NCBI GenBank assembly: GCA_023079485.1
Contig: CM041084.1
Coordinates: 18,442,609 to 18,506,608 of the forward strand
From: Archilochus colubris
Taxonomy: Eukaryota; Chordata; Aves; Apodiformes; Trochilidae
Reading direction: 5' to 3'
DNA length: 64,000 nt
The position numbers and the translations under genes were made by a program. The notes under the pieces were generated by a model, which saw only the letters and a list, made by a program, of their open reading frames with translations, was not told where the DNA came from and ran no database searches. Positions 51,298 through 63,800 of the stretch are shown piece after piece (position 1 is the stretch's first letter; each line of letters begins with the position of its first letter).

Positions 51298-51864
51298 CTG
51301 AACCCACTGGAGATGAGCCAACACTAAGACTTTGTAAACTTCCATTCCTGAGCAAAGTAGGAGATTTTTGAAGACCAGAGCTCGTCACACTTCCTGCAGC
51401 AGATGCCACAGATGAAGTTGGGGAAGCAGAAGAAACTGAAAGATGGGAAATACTTTCTTGACTTTTATTTCCTTTGGGTCTACCAGGCCCATGTTTACTT
51501 TGTTTATTTCCTTTTCGTTTCTTCTCTGTTACAGCATCTTCTTCTATTCCAGAAGTCTGAGCTCGTTTGTATGCTGTAGAAGTAAGGCTTGAATTACTTA
51601 TGTCTCCAGGTGAGCTGTCAAAGTTTTTAGATTGGGAAACAGCTGATGATGAAGGGAGACCAATTAAGGAAGTGAAACAATTGACACTCCCCTCTTGACT
51701 CCCAGTCTCTCCTTTATGTACATCTTTGGTTGAGGAAGCCTGTTGCGAATGCGTGAAATTGTCACTTCGCAGATCTGTGTCTGTAAAACTCAAAAAATCC
51801 TGGGGAGACTGAACTGAACTTCCAGAAGATGACTTTATGCTCCCAGGAGTGCCCAAAAAGCTTC
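51298..51864 (-). CDS. MLLT10: MLLT10 large exon, serine-rich with basic patch and AT-hook (residues 118-307)
   Basis: This 567-base exon is the largest in the window. It completes the split Gly codon and continues SFLGTPG, closely matching AF10. Features are a Ser-rich low-complexity stretch (119-210), the basic patch KKRK at 232-235 that looks like a nuclear localisation signal, GPGRPK at 243-248 resembling an AT-hook, and another Ser-rich run to 306. The donor is TCAG|gtaggc. The frame stays open past the donor for 36 codons to a TGA at 51188-51190, followed closely by an AATAAA; this is treated as a separate feature. The region is predicted to be mostly disordered. Confidence 0.96.
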
Positions 51865-53860
51865 CTAAAAAAAAGAAGCAAAAGTACAATTATTTTTTTC
51901 CTGCAGATGATAATTTATAGGGAAGATTAACATCCTAAAACACACAACTTTAAAGTGCAAGGACTTAATGGAAAATGTTACCAAAACCAAAAGATTCATT
52001 TTTAATTTTAATTCATTGCTTCTTCTACTGATCTTCACTCCACTGGTTCTGATTCTCAAATTCCTATCTAAAATTCAGATTTGAATTTGCAGCACAAACA
52101 AGGTGAAAATTAATTGAAGTAGAATAACAACTTTGCTGCTTATGCAGCTTCAACATCCCTTATGTTTTGAAGCCACACCAAGTACTTGGTGCAAGTCAGA
52201 GGTTTTTGGGTCTTCTTTTTTGTTTTGTTTTGGTTTTTTAAACAGTGTTTGTCAGAAACATACTATCATCACACCTACACTATGTCTGCAGTGCTCCTTA
52301 TCATTCTACCTAAATCAAGAGTCTGACACAACTCAAGGGAATGGCAACTGCATTTAATTTACCCTTGCTGTGGAGGTGTTACACAGAAAAGGTATTTTTC
52401 AAAAGGACACAAGAGGAGAAAAGTGTATAAAATTGGCATGTTAAGACTTCTTTAGCACTGTCAGAGAACCACAAAGATCTTTTCAATAAGAGAATTATAT
52501 TGCTTCTGTAATCTTGGAATGTAGTAATTTCATCTGTTAGCACATGCAAGGCAAAAAAATGAGACACAGTTAGGAAACACAAACATCTACTTTAACTGAA
52601 GTTCAGTATTTTTACATAGGTGAGTGCATGTGAGCACTATTTCGTAGAACACAGGCTGATGAGGATGTCAAGAAAATACTCTTAAGTATGATATAAGGTA
52701 TAAAAAAGTCCTTTAAAAATTACTAGTTTATATTAATGTTCCATTAAACATTATTAGGAATTCAATTTAAAATATAACTTACATTAATAAAGCAATTTAA
52801 GATCATAAAAACACAGGATCTTTTTGTATTTTAAAAAAGTTACATCAACTTGACTCAATCCAGTTTTAAAGAAAAGATGCACATTTAAAAAATTAGTTTG
52901 CCCTCTTCAGTAAGATTTTTCCTTAAATGCAGTATTGTGGAAGGCATTTTTCAAAGTTTTAAGAATTTATACAATTAAAAAAAAAAATCTGTTTTCTTTC
53001 AATAAAAAAAGCCTGAAATATTTAAAGAGTTCTAGACAAATTTAGAAGTGCTTACTGCATAAAGAGCAACATCTTAAAAAAGAAATGACACCCAGCTACT
53101 GCACACTATAGTGAAAATTATGGAAAAGCAATTACTTTATAGAAATATCTGATTTGCTGTGTTTCAAAATTACCTTTTATTACTTAAGAAATAAAAAGCT
53201 AATTTTTTTATCTTCAACTCTGAAAAAGGTACCATAGTAAAATTTGCTTTTTAGAAGTGTCAACAGCTCATTTAGTGGGTTTTAGCATATGCAAAACATC
53301 AAATTTTTAATCTCATAAGGTAAATAAACCATATGCACTTGCAATGTAACCATCCTCTGCCTATACAATTACCAAAAAAAATAAAAGTAAAGAGGTCTGT
53401 CACCTTTAAGACAATGGTATATTTTAAATGCCTGCAACTTGCAAAATTATTTAGGGGCCACTAGATACTATACATTAGGTAGTCTAGTTTTGTTTTACTA
53501 TGCACTAACTAAAAAACATTACTATTATTCTGTTAAAGAGCCAAGACCAACCCCTAGGCTCAAATTTTTAAGTTAAAGTTTACCCCAGACTAACTTTTCT
53601 GATATAAAAAATCTTCTGGTTTTAGCAGTTAAAAAAAGTACCTTAACAGTCTTAACAGAAGAGTCAGTTTTGCCCTTTGGGGATGCACAGCCTTCTTTAT
53701 AGTGCTACAAAATGAACATTTTTTTCCATTTAAAAACACACAAAACCAGCATCATTCTCACTACTGAGGATAAAGGGTGAGCTACTTCTTCAGTTTTAAA
53801 TATGTCAGATTTCTAATGCATGTCAAAGCAGAAGCAGTGTTACAGCACAACAATTAATAC
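51865..53860 (-). other. MLLT10: MLLT10 intron, 1996 bases
   Basis: AT-rich intron with no repeat or gene I recognise. The T-run next to the acceptor on the transcript strand (51867-51874) forms the polypyrimidine tract. Confidence 0.88.
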
Positions 53861-54116
53861 CTTGCTGAAAAGGGCTAGCTGCAGTCACAGTTGTTCCTGG
53901 ATTTCTTCCAGCACCAGGCTTTCTTCCCCTCTGACCTGAGCTGTGACCTGCAGATTTCTTCCCTTTGCTCTCTGACCCTCTAGCCTCTGAAGAATCTTTT
54001 CCACTTGAAACATGTGTAGAAACTTCCTGGAAATTTGCATTTGTAAATCGAGCTGTAGTATCTTCCAACCTCTTCAAGGAGCCTGACATGGAGTTGTTGC
54101 TAGTGCTTGTGTATGT
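53861..54116 (-). CDS. MLLT10: MLLT10 exon with first AT-hook-like motif (residues 33-118)
   Basis: The 256 bases start TYTSTSNNS and end in SPFQQ plus one base of a split glycine codon. The acceptor reads ttttgacag and the donor GCAAG|gtatta. Residues 83-106 are rich in Gly, Lys and Arg, with RGRKP at 95-99, which resembles the core of an AT-hook that binds AT-rich minor groove. The segment SGSLKRLEDTTARFTNANFQ is a strong AF10 signature. The donor is weaker than its neighbours (gtatta rather than gtaagt). Confidence 0.95.
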
Positions 54117-57100
54117 CTGTCATTTTGAGAAGAGAAAAGAAGTAAGAGAAAATAAACAGGTCACAAAAAATCTTAACAAAAGAACTGTTTATAAGAACCC
54201 ATTCTTTCAAGTGTTCAAAAGCTAACATAAATGGCAACAACAGGAATGCATAAAAGGAATGGTTAGGTTTTTCATCAAACCAGTGCAAAACTTCATTTTG
54301 TGGAAAAAACACACAAAAATAATGTCAGCTTTGGTTTACTTTTTTACTTTACACCAAGGTCAATGGATTAATCTCAAATCTATGGCTACACAGTCTTTAA
54401 ATTCTATTTGAACAGGACACTGTTATTTTACTGTTTAAAATCTAAAATTTAAAAATTATACTTTAAATGCTTTTCTGAAAATACAATCCTTATGCTATTT
54501 GATTTGTCAAAACTGGAAGTTCTGGTCCATCAGCAGCGGAGCTGATATGAAGGCTTCAGAACCTAAAAATTAATTTCTTTAAGACTTTGTCTCAGCACTA
54601 AACCAAAATCAACTCCAACAAGACAAATGGTTCCTTCTGTCTTCACTTCCCACCAGCACCCCAGGCCTCCCTGCCATCTCAACAACCCCATGCAGCCACT
54701 CCTTACAGTACCATAAAGTAAAGAGAAATCATGAGATCCTGCTGGCAGGAGTGACTGGCTACCTACTACCAACCACCTGCCTGACAGGAAGGAAGAGGAG
54801 CAACAAACTCTTGAGCTCCTAATGTACATTTCTTCCTCAACATTCACCCATCCCCAAGATTTTTGGCCCTTCTACAACCAAAAACTCCTCACAGGGCTTT
54901 CAAAAATTTTATCTTTAAGCCCATTATTCTTTGACATTTTATCAGAATTTATCATATTGGCAAATAATCATCAGAATAGGTTCAAACAAAAGTTATTTGA
55001 TGGGCAGGGAAACTGTGTGTACACCACTAGGAAACCACACAAATATAATTGCTTTCATAACACACTATTAAAACTCCAAATAATTTCTTCTATATCAGAA
55101 GAAAATTAAAGTAAAATTCAAAAAGAAAATCCTATTCCGCTGTTGTTTCTACTCTTAACAAGCAAGTAAAGTAGTTTTTTGATGGTATAAGCCTTCTTCA
55201 ACAGAAGAATATTGATGGAACCTACAAGATGCATCTGTTTAAAACAAGCTGAGCTTGTTTTTCAGTTCATTATAGAAGACAATTTAAACCAGTATCTCTG
55301 TTGATCTCCACTGAAGACCACATTAACACACACCTCTTCAAATTGAGCTTATGCACTTTTTCCCTGACCAGGATGCTTGCTGAATTTAGGCCTACAGCAG
55401 AGGACTTCCTCACCTTTAAATACAGCCTTGTATACCAGTATTAAGTTTTCCAAATTTTTACTAAAACAGCTAAGACATTTACACAGAACTTAGTTTTCAA
55501 TTGCAGATGTCAGAAGACAAATACGCAAAGCTTTGAGGAAGATGAACATTTCAATCTATTTGCATACTGCCCTGTTTGAATTATTATGAACTGCAATAAA
55601 AATATTTTATGGATTTTCTGAATAACAATAAAAAAAAAATAGTTCAAATATGTTCAAGGACAATGTTAAAAATAATTAACCTCAAATTCCTATTACTATA
55701 CTGGTAGCTGTTTCTAATGAAGATGGAGCCAATTCTAAAGTAAGTTTAGTAGTTAACTTTTTGAACTATTAAAAAGTACACAAGTATGCTCAGTTTTCCT
55801 GAACCTGATGTGTCATTTGACCTGAGTTAAGAAGCAGTGGTTCAAATTTGGGTCATTTGAACTAAGAGTTTCCAGACATGCAATAACCTAAACCAAAAGT
55901 CAGGCTTTTTCTAGGATTTCTCCTCTTATCCAGTCCCTTCCTTTTGTAATCCTTATCTCCTATCCACTCAGTTGAATATTAATTCTCTGTAGGAATCAAC
56001 AGAAGTAGCTTGATGTTATATAATCTCTCCTTGGCCATTACTGCAAGATTTACATATTTATTTATTATTTTAAAGAGAAATAAGAATTGAACTTAGGTCT
56101 ACAGATTGGCCAGGCTTAGGACACGAGAAGCAGTCATTAATTTGCAAATACTGTGCAGAGATCTGGTTTGACTGCAAGCCTGAATACTGCTTCTAGCAGA
56201 TTTTGGAGAACATGAATACACATTTCAGCTCTCCTTACTCTAAGGAGTTAATTGCAACAAAGTGCAATATATGCAATAGTATCTAAGGTAAAACTGCAGC
56301 ACAGACTTTAGATTAATAAGTTAATTGCTTGACACAATAACCTACTGACCACAAAACAAGCTGCTTTGCTAAAATGGTAAGTTCTAAAGGACAGTGGCCT
56401 AACAGAAATGTCTTAGAAAAACCTTAATATGCTATGGCAAAGTTATATTTTTTGTTTGCTTTGGGGTTTTTTGAGATCTCAAGAGTGATAGGAGGAAGTG
56501 ACAGGAGTAGCAGGGAGCAAAGACCCGAGGACAGAGGCAGAACATCTTTGATTCATTACTGAACAAGCTTCAGCCTCTGCAGCCCCGCTGCTCCCTGAGC
56601 TTACAGTGCTCTTCCCTCCCAGCACATGCATTTTAAATGGAATGCACTACTCGAGGCTCCTCCTTTCACTGATCTCACTGCAGTAACTTTTCCTTCATTT
56701 CAGCCACAAAAAAGAAGATTCCCCACATGCTGTCACTCAACTCCATTCCCTGGTTTGTTTGGGAGGACTTGACTATTTAATGAATCTTAATCAGGTTCTG
56801 AAAAATCCAGTAATATTTGCTAGTACAGTTATCGTGCTAACTCTGTATCAGGGTTCCTTTATATTATCCATAACTATCCATAAACCAGGTTGTAGGCTGT
56901 TGTTTTGGTTTTTTTTTCCAAAAAGCACATTTTAACAATGTGATGTGCAGAGACCAAGTGTTATTTTGATGCCACCCCATATATCACTCTGTGCACCCTG
57001 AAGAGATTTCCCTACTCTTTACATTCTCTTCTATATCCCGCTGCAGTAGGATCTGAGCACCTCCCCTGAGAACCAGGCTGGGCTGACAGAGTGAACCGAG

Positions 57101-57749
57101 GAGGGTTATCATTGCCATCTCTACTATTACAGATAAAATTCAGTCTGCTGTACTTCCTGGTTGCAGTATCCTTTATTTAGTTAGTTGCTACAATTTGAAT
57201 GCAGATATACTTATGTCTTATGTATCTTTGTGTACAGTAATGTTTTGGAGTTCTGTTTCTAATAATACTTCTTCCCCTTCCCATTTGTTGGCACATTAAA
57301 AGGAAGACCACAGAACATAATGGAATAGACTGCTAAAAAGGCAACGTGATATTACAAGTATGTGAAGCATGAGCTGTACTTTCATGATTACCAGGTTAAA
57401 CACTTACATGTTCAGTGACAGCTCAGTACATACAAGTGGAATTCAAAAGAAATTTTCTAAAACTTCAAATTATTAAACATAAGCCAATGAATTAAAACTT
57501 ATCAGAGTATCAGTGGCACCTGATTGGGATCATAATAACTCACCATTCAAATAAAAAAATCTAAACCTTTCTTCGTGCTATGAACTCCAAAATATTTTAA
57601 GATTTCACAATATAAGAAAAAAATACCAAGTATGCTTGATAAATACAGAAGTTATGCCATCATAAAGACCGTGTAGATATAGTGATTACATCATGAAATT
57701 TCAACATAAGTAACTGAAGTGAAAGAGGAGGAAAACCACACTGACTTAC
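54117..57749 (-). other. MLLT10: MLLT10 intron, 3633 bases
   Basis: Intron without a clear transposon. A relatively GC-rich patch lies at 56480-56620, and 57035-57130 resembles an old dispersed repeat. No exon is seen. Confidence 0.87.
57035..57130 (+). repeat. Possible ancient dispersed repeat (tentative)
   Basis: GCAGTAGGATCTGAGCACCT followed by a GAGG..TTATCATTGCCAT stretch resembles a dispersed sequence I recall from other amniote genomes, but I cannot name the family with confidence. Confidence 0.25.
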
Positions 57750-57845
57750 CTTCTCTGTAGTTACAGTAAGAGATGGAACCAAGGACGGTGAGGACTCCGA
57801 TTGCTTCTTATATTTTTGCTTGTGTTTATCTTTCTCTTTGTATTT
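57750..57845 (-). CDS. MLLT10: MLLT10 exon, lysine-rich segment (residues 1-32 of the visible part)
   Basis: The 96 bases (32 codons) begin with KYKEKDKHKQKYKKQ and end with TVTTEK. The acceptor is a pyrimidine-rich run ending cttctag; the donor is GAGAAG|gtaagt. Both ends are phase 0. The Lys/Glu-rich stretch is the known basic region of AF10 downstream of the PHD fingers and probably contributes to nuclear localisation. It is the most 5' coding exon I can find; I see no further coding exon between here and base 64000. Confidence 0.93.
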
Positions 57846-60800
57846 CTAGAAGTTATAAAAAAAGAATACAACCTAAATACAGCTTAACATAACCCCTTTT
57901 ATGTAGCATGAAGTGTTATCAAAATTTGAGACGGAAATAATGCCCTGTACTATTTTAACACAAGAAGCATTAATGTTCTGAAATTTTTATAATATTATAA
58001 AAGTCAGTCAAGTGTTTACATTTGCTTTCAAAACATACAATCTGAAACTCTTTAATTACAGCCAGCATTTATGAATACACTGTCGTTAACCTTAACCATC
58101 TTCCCAGTAGTCTATTAATCAACAGAAGAAGCTGGATTAAAAACAGAGCACAGGGGTAATAACATACACTATAAGGTAAAATTTCAATTGTTTAAAACCT
58201 AATAGAGATTTGTTGAAGGAGTTTTAGATCAGGGAGTCAGGTTTTGCTTTCTATTGGGGTTGGCTTTCTGGGTTTATTTGTTTTGTGTTTGTTTTTTTAA
58301 GTGAGACAGGTTTTAGTCTTGTCTTTTTTAGACCTGGAAAATACACATTTGAAAGAAAGAAAAAAAAGTATGGAGAGGAGGGATTCAAATGCACTGAACA
58401 GTCTTTTCAATAATTTCTTAAATATAACAGTCTCAGAAGTGCTACCCATACAGCTGGAAGACAAAAGCATCTACAGCAAGACTGCCATCAAATCTCTTGA
58501 GCCAGGAGTCTCTTTTTTCACTGCTAGTTAGCCAGACCACCATCTCACCAGTGTACTGGTAAGACCAGTAAACAATAGGAAACATTTAAAAGAACAGGTT
58601 TTACAATCTCTTCTGTTGACTACCCATTGTTCTTTTATTTCCAGTGCTAATTTTCTCTGAGGGGCAAGAAAACATAATTCTGATCTAAGGAGAACTTCAA
58701 ATTATATTCTGTATGTACTGAAATTACTTTCATAGTAGTTTCAACAGAAAAGGATGCACCAGGAAGGACAGAGGGATACAAAAGCAGGGGGAAGGGAGGG
58801 AGCATAAACAACTAAAAGCCTGGAAACAATATGTTGAAATTCTGCAAAGCAAAGCATCAGCAACCACATCAAATTCCTTTCCCATATCCAAAACATCAAC
58901 ACAAAGTTTTCCAGGTCAGTTTACCAAGGTTACAGGTTACTATTCAAAGCCACTGAAGGGGTAGCCCACCCAAAGGCCTTTTGCAAACAAAGATCTCATC
59001 CACAGGAGGTCTGCTGTCCTTAACTCTACATTCCCTCCTCCTTTTAGGTTACACCTCCTCTAACAATCTCTCCTTTTTTCTTCTTCGTCTTTTTCTTTTC
59101 CTTTTTCTTCCTAAGGAAACTTCACAAGTCCCACTTCTGAATGTGAATTGACTCCAGATGCAAATAACATCAAAGTGGAGAACATTTCCCTGCAGGAAAA
59201 CCTTTGAAAGGCATGCTCAGGTTTTACATGGATAAGAATAAAAATTTCAGCAATAACCTGCTGAGATGAAGAGACTTAGCTCCCACAAAGTGACTCCTTG
59301 CAAATGCACCCTCTTCTTACCATTCTTGCCACAAAGATTCATACAAAGGATAATTAGAGTTCTGAAATATCCACTTTTGGATCCAGAAAAGTAGTAACAG
59401 AGGGACATTAATCCCCCATAACATTAACAAATATGACATCTTTCAATCATGCCTGTCTGAAAGGAAATATAAATCACTCATCTTCCCTACTGCCAGAAAA
59501 AGCGCAAACACTTGACTCTTCATAGACAACTCACTGCACACCTCACTGTAAGATCTGTTCTGATCCACCAGGATTAAAACAAAAACAAAGAAACCTACAC
59601 CAAAGGAAGCAAACAAAACAAAACCCACAACAAAACAAATCCAAAACAACACCAAAATGTCAACACCCAGACCAAAACCCCACAATTCTAGAAACCTTAA
59701 TAATATCTAATGTCCAACCTTTTACAAACTTTTAAAATATGTATAGGCACAACTTCAGATGTCCCAAACACCTCTATTTTAAGATAATTGCAGATCTGAC
59801 AAATGTAATGCTGTAAAAACAGGATATAGCAGAAAAAACATTCCAAGGAAGGATGCCTTAAAAATTACAGGGCCAACTACAAGACTAACAAAGGAAACTT
59901 CAACCTTGTTTCACTAAGAGGACAGGCTCAACATTAGGAATCTCATTTCTGGCTTCTTCGTCTTACCTAAAAAACGAGATAACACCTTCCTAATTCCAAT
60001 AGCTATATGCTGCAAGATAAAAAACAAATATGGTCTACAACTACCTGAAAGGAGGTTGGAGCCAAGTGGGGGTTGGTCTCTTTTCCCAGGCAACTCTCAG
60101 CAAGACAAGAGGGCATGGTCTTAAGTTGTGCCGGGGGAGGTTTAGGTTGGACATTAGAAAGAATTTCTTTACCGAAAGGGTGATCAGACATTGGAATGGG
60201 CTGCCCTGGGAAGTAGTGGATTCTCCATCCCTGAAGATATTTAAAAAGAGACTGGATGTGGCACTCAGTGCCATGCTCTAGTAACTGCAGTGGTTGTGGA
60301 TCAAGGGTTGGACTCGATGATCTCTGAGGTCCCTTCCAACCCCAGTCGATTCTATGATTCTATGATTCTAAGATTTCTGGAATTCTGTAGCACTTCTGTA
60401 CATTGTCCTGCTGGGGAGTGTGGGAGGGGAATGGTGGAAGAGGAAGGAAGCATATTCTTATTGCTTCTATTTCTTCCACAAAGATTCAATCTACAAAATT
60501 ATTACACAATATGATTTCACAATACAGTTTGGTTCCAACTTTTCAGTTTTTTAGCTCCTTTGCACACTGGATCACTCTAAAATCAGCACTTCTTATTCAT
60601 TTTCTTTAATATTACCTTCAGAAGAAATATTTATCAGAATACTGAAGGAAAATACCAACTCATTAACATATCAGATTAAGAATATGTGTATAGTTTTATT
60701 TTAGCTCCAATATGTTACCAACAGAATAAATGTTATCAAATATCATAGACCTAAATGTCTGGCAAGTCTGAAAAATGCAAGTGAAGGATAACTTTTCCAG

Positions 60801-63800
60801 TACAGATGGAATGGGTAAGTGCAGGTCTTCTCTAATGGCATTATTTAATTCATAACATTTCCACATGCAAGTATCATTTCACTTGTTGAAATTGTTTACA
60901 CTTATTTGTAATTAATTTTTTGTTTCAGGAATGCACAGCTTTCTCCAAAGAGGTTTCCACAATACTACACTTCACTAAAGTACATTCTGAAGTTTGGCAT
61001 TTAACAGTTCACTGTTAAAAAAGAAGCAGGGGAGAAGTTTCCTGATTTGTCTCTCACCTTCCCCACACTGCTTACTTAGCTTGTCAGACCTTCGGTGTGG
61101 CAACTCAAACTGCTACAACAGCAGCAACACGAACAAAGTGGAGAGTTTTCTGCTGGTTTAGTAAGCTAGGTTAGCTCAGTGAAGGAGTATGACAGACAGT
61201 AACAGGAACAAGAAGATGAATGAAGGAATAAGATGCTGCCCGAAGACTAGCATCTCTTTTGGAATAATTAAAACATATGCATGCTATCAGCAAGGACCAT
61301 AATTCAGCCCTTCAGATGAAAATGCTTGGGCTGACCTGTAAGTATTCAATTAATATCCCTTTCTCTGTTACAAAAGTCATAACCCCCTCACTACTGTTGG
61401 TTGTCCCAAATTTGTCCCACTGTTTTCCTTAGTGATTCCTGTAAGCAAAATCAACTTCATGTCTAAATCTCTAATTTTTTGGCTGCTGCTTTTCACTCCA
61501 CTAAATAATTGCAATGTATCAGAATGTTCTATTAGCACAGAGGACTCAGATTATTGCTTTTGTTATTCGTGGATTTTCTATGCTGTCTTTCCACCACTGA
61601 CTCTCATAAATACAGAGCTGCCACAATCCCAACTACTTTAATAGAAAGCTGTGTATAATTCTTGATAATACCCAATAACTCAGCTTCTTATTTGTGACTA
61701 GTAGCTATTAGTAATATAGGCCATAAGAATTCCAGAATGAAAGATGCCCCTGGTCCACAAATTTTGAATTCAAATCATAACTTTTCTTGTTTTGACAAGA
61801 ACAGTCCTAGTTCAATCATCTGTCTATCATTTTATATGTTATAAAATACAGCAGGAAATTTAAATCCAGTAGTAGCATTGCTGCAGTCACAAAGGATACA
61901 GGCATGGGATAGTTTACAGGGAGAGGGAGGAACACTACTGCCAACATTATGCAAATAAAATGTATTTAGCTCCAAGCATGAAACTCATTATTAAGTACCG
62001 GTCCTTGACACAATACTTAGAGACTCAAAAGCCTTATTTCAATATACAGAAAACGGTCAGATTTTTGACAGTCAGTGGCAAAAGCAACTAAGAATAGATT
62101 ATAAGAATGCCAGCCAAGTTTCTCTTTGCTGTGAGACCAATGCACTGCAACTCTTACTCAGAACAAGCTAATCTTCCTTTGATATATAACACTAAAATAG
62201 GCTTTTTCCATTATTCACAGCTTAGTATTGATGGTTACTGATGGCTAAGTGCTAAACACTTGAGCAGCACTTTCTAACTTCAAAAAGTGCAAGACTAACT
62301 AAATCAAAGCTTTTATTGTCAATGCTTACCTTTTTATTCCTATAAAAATTGAAAGCATTAAAAGCTTTAAAATATGTATTATGCTACATATCATTAAGTG
62401 CTCCGCTGCCCTCGTAGGGTAACTTAAAGATACCCATCAAATATATGTCAAGAAATAGGTGAATGGCAAGAAAAAGAAATAAATTTCATTTTACCAGCTC
62501 AATAAGCTTAACACTGGAGACCACCTTTAACTGCATATGGCTTACCAGGACTCAGAACACTATGCCTGGTGAACTGCATATACGCACTTTATGAAAAATT
62601 ATCAATATAACCTTCCAGAAACTGTTACAAAGTCAATATAAAGTACTAGCAATCTTGTATTAACCTAGAATCCAAAGCATAAGAAAGAGTATGCACCTTT
62701 TGCTTCTACATCTCTTACAGTTTTAACTACAGAATTTAAGTGCAGGAAGACATTACTCAAGAAGAAACAAAAATCAAGCAATAACCTTAATGACCTGTTT
62801 TCAATGGTCAGGTGTCATTTAGTTTTCAAATTAAGACAAACAACATTAAATAATTCTCATGAAAGAAGCATTCATGTTTCTTTGAAGTTCATCTTACTTT
62901 TGACCCCAGTTATTCCAAAATTACTCTCCTCTATCTTATAATGTGGCAGAATACAAACATTGAGGAGTTAAACAACACTACAACACACTGAACTTGTAGA
63001 AAGATAAAAATCATAACCAGACAAAAAGTACTTTCTTAAAAACATATGGAATAATAAATCTATATGGAGTAAATAATAAATAATGAGAGTAACACCTCAA
63101 GTACATCATAGCAACTTTTCAATGAAACGAAGTCTTTTAGTCAATCCATGCACACTAAGGAAGACATCCAGACAAACAATGTGATTTTTCTTTAAAAAAA
63201 ACCCCACAGTTCTTGATTGAGCACAGTAAGAACTTAACTTACAATACAGATTACCAAAAATACCATTTTTTCCCAGTATTGCTCCTGAGACACCTATGAA
63301 AACCACAGTGAAGTAGTAACTCAATGAAAGAGGCAAATAAATATCAGAATTTCTTCAGATAAATGTTTGAGAATTTTACCACCTGTGGAAATTCAGTTTC
63401 GAAGTTTATAGAGACAACTAACACTGCTACTAATCACTATTTCCTGCACTGCTTTTGCAGGGGTCAGGTTTTGAGTTTTTCTTTCACAGTGAAAAGCTAA
63501 AGATACGAATTTGTACTTTGAGGGAAAAGGGACAAATACAGATAATGCAACCTTACAAAATTCTACAACTTCAAGATTAGTTTTTAGGTGCACTTTAGGC
63601 AGTGCACTTGCCATTTTGATTTTGCAATAATTAATTAATCCCAGGTGTCAAGCTGAACACTGTTGTGAGGTGTTTGTTTCACTAAGGTATGCTAAAAGTA
63701 TTACTTTTTCATAATATATGTGATGTGCTACTTTAAGGTTAGAAAAACATGAGGTAGTCAAGTCAGTAACTCTATGAAAAGCATAATAACTGAAATAGAA

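Larger units (their letters stand above)
623..57845 (-). other. MLLT10: MLLT10 (AF10) locus, 3' two-thirds, 13 exons
   Basis: Minus-strand gene assembled from 13 exons, all with AG acceptors and GT donors and compatible phases. The exons sum to 2442 coding bases, that is 813 residues plus TGA. AF10 is a nuclear chromatin reader and cofactor; its octapeptide/leucine-zipper module recruits DOT1L for H3K79 methylation, and the same module is retained in leukaemic fusions. In the 813-residue numbering used here I see a Lys-rich start (1-32), an RGRKP AT-hook-like motif (95-99), a KKRK basic patch (232-235), a GPGRPK AT-hook-like motif (243-248), the octapeptide EQLLERQW (458-465), a leucine zipper (484-519), and a Q/H-rich segment (729-750). 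The full family protein is roughly 1050 residues, so the N-terminal PHD-zinc-knuckle-PHD part is missing only because the window ends. The paralogue MLLT6 (AF17) shares the zipper, but the rest of the sequence matches AF10 better. Confidence 0.95.

Noticed and set aside
62330..62339. A 10-base candidate microexon on the minus strand between tatag and gtaagc
   Set aside because: It contains TAA in one frame, its length is not a multiple of three, and the next exon starts in phase 0. It matches nothing in AF10, so the splice-site-like flanks are probably chance.
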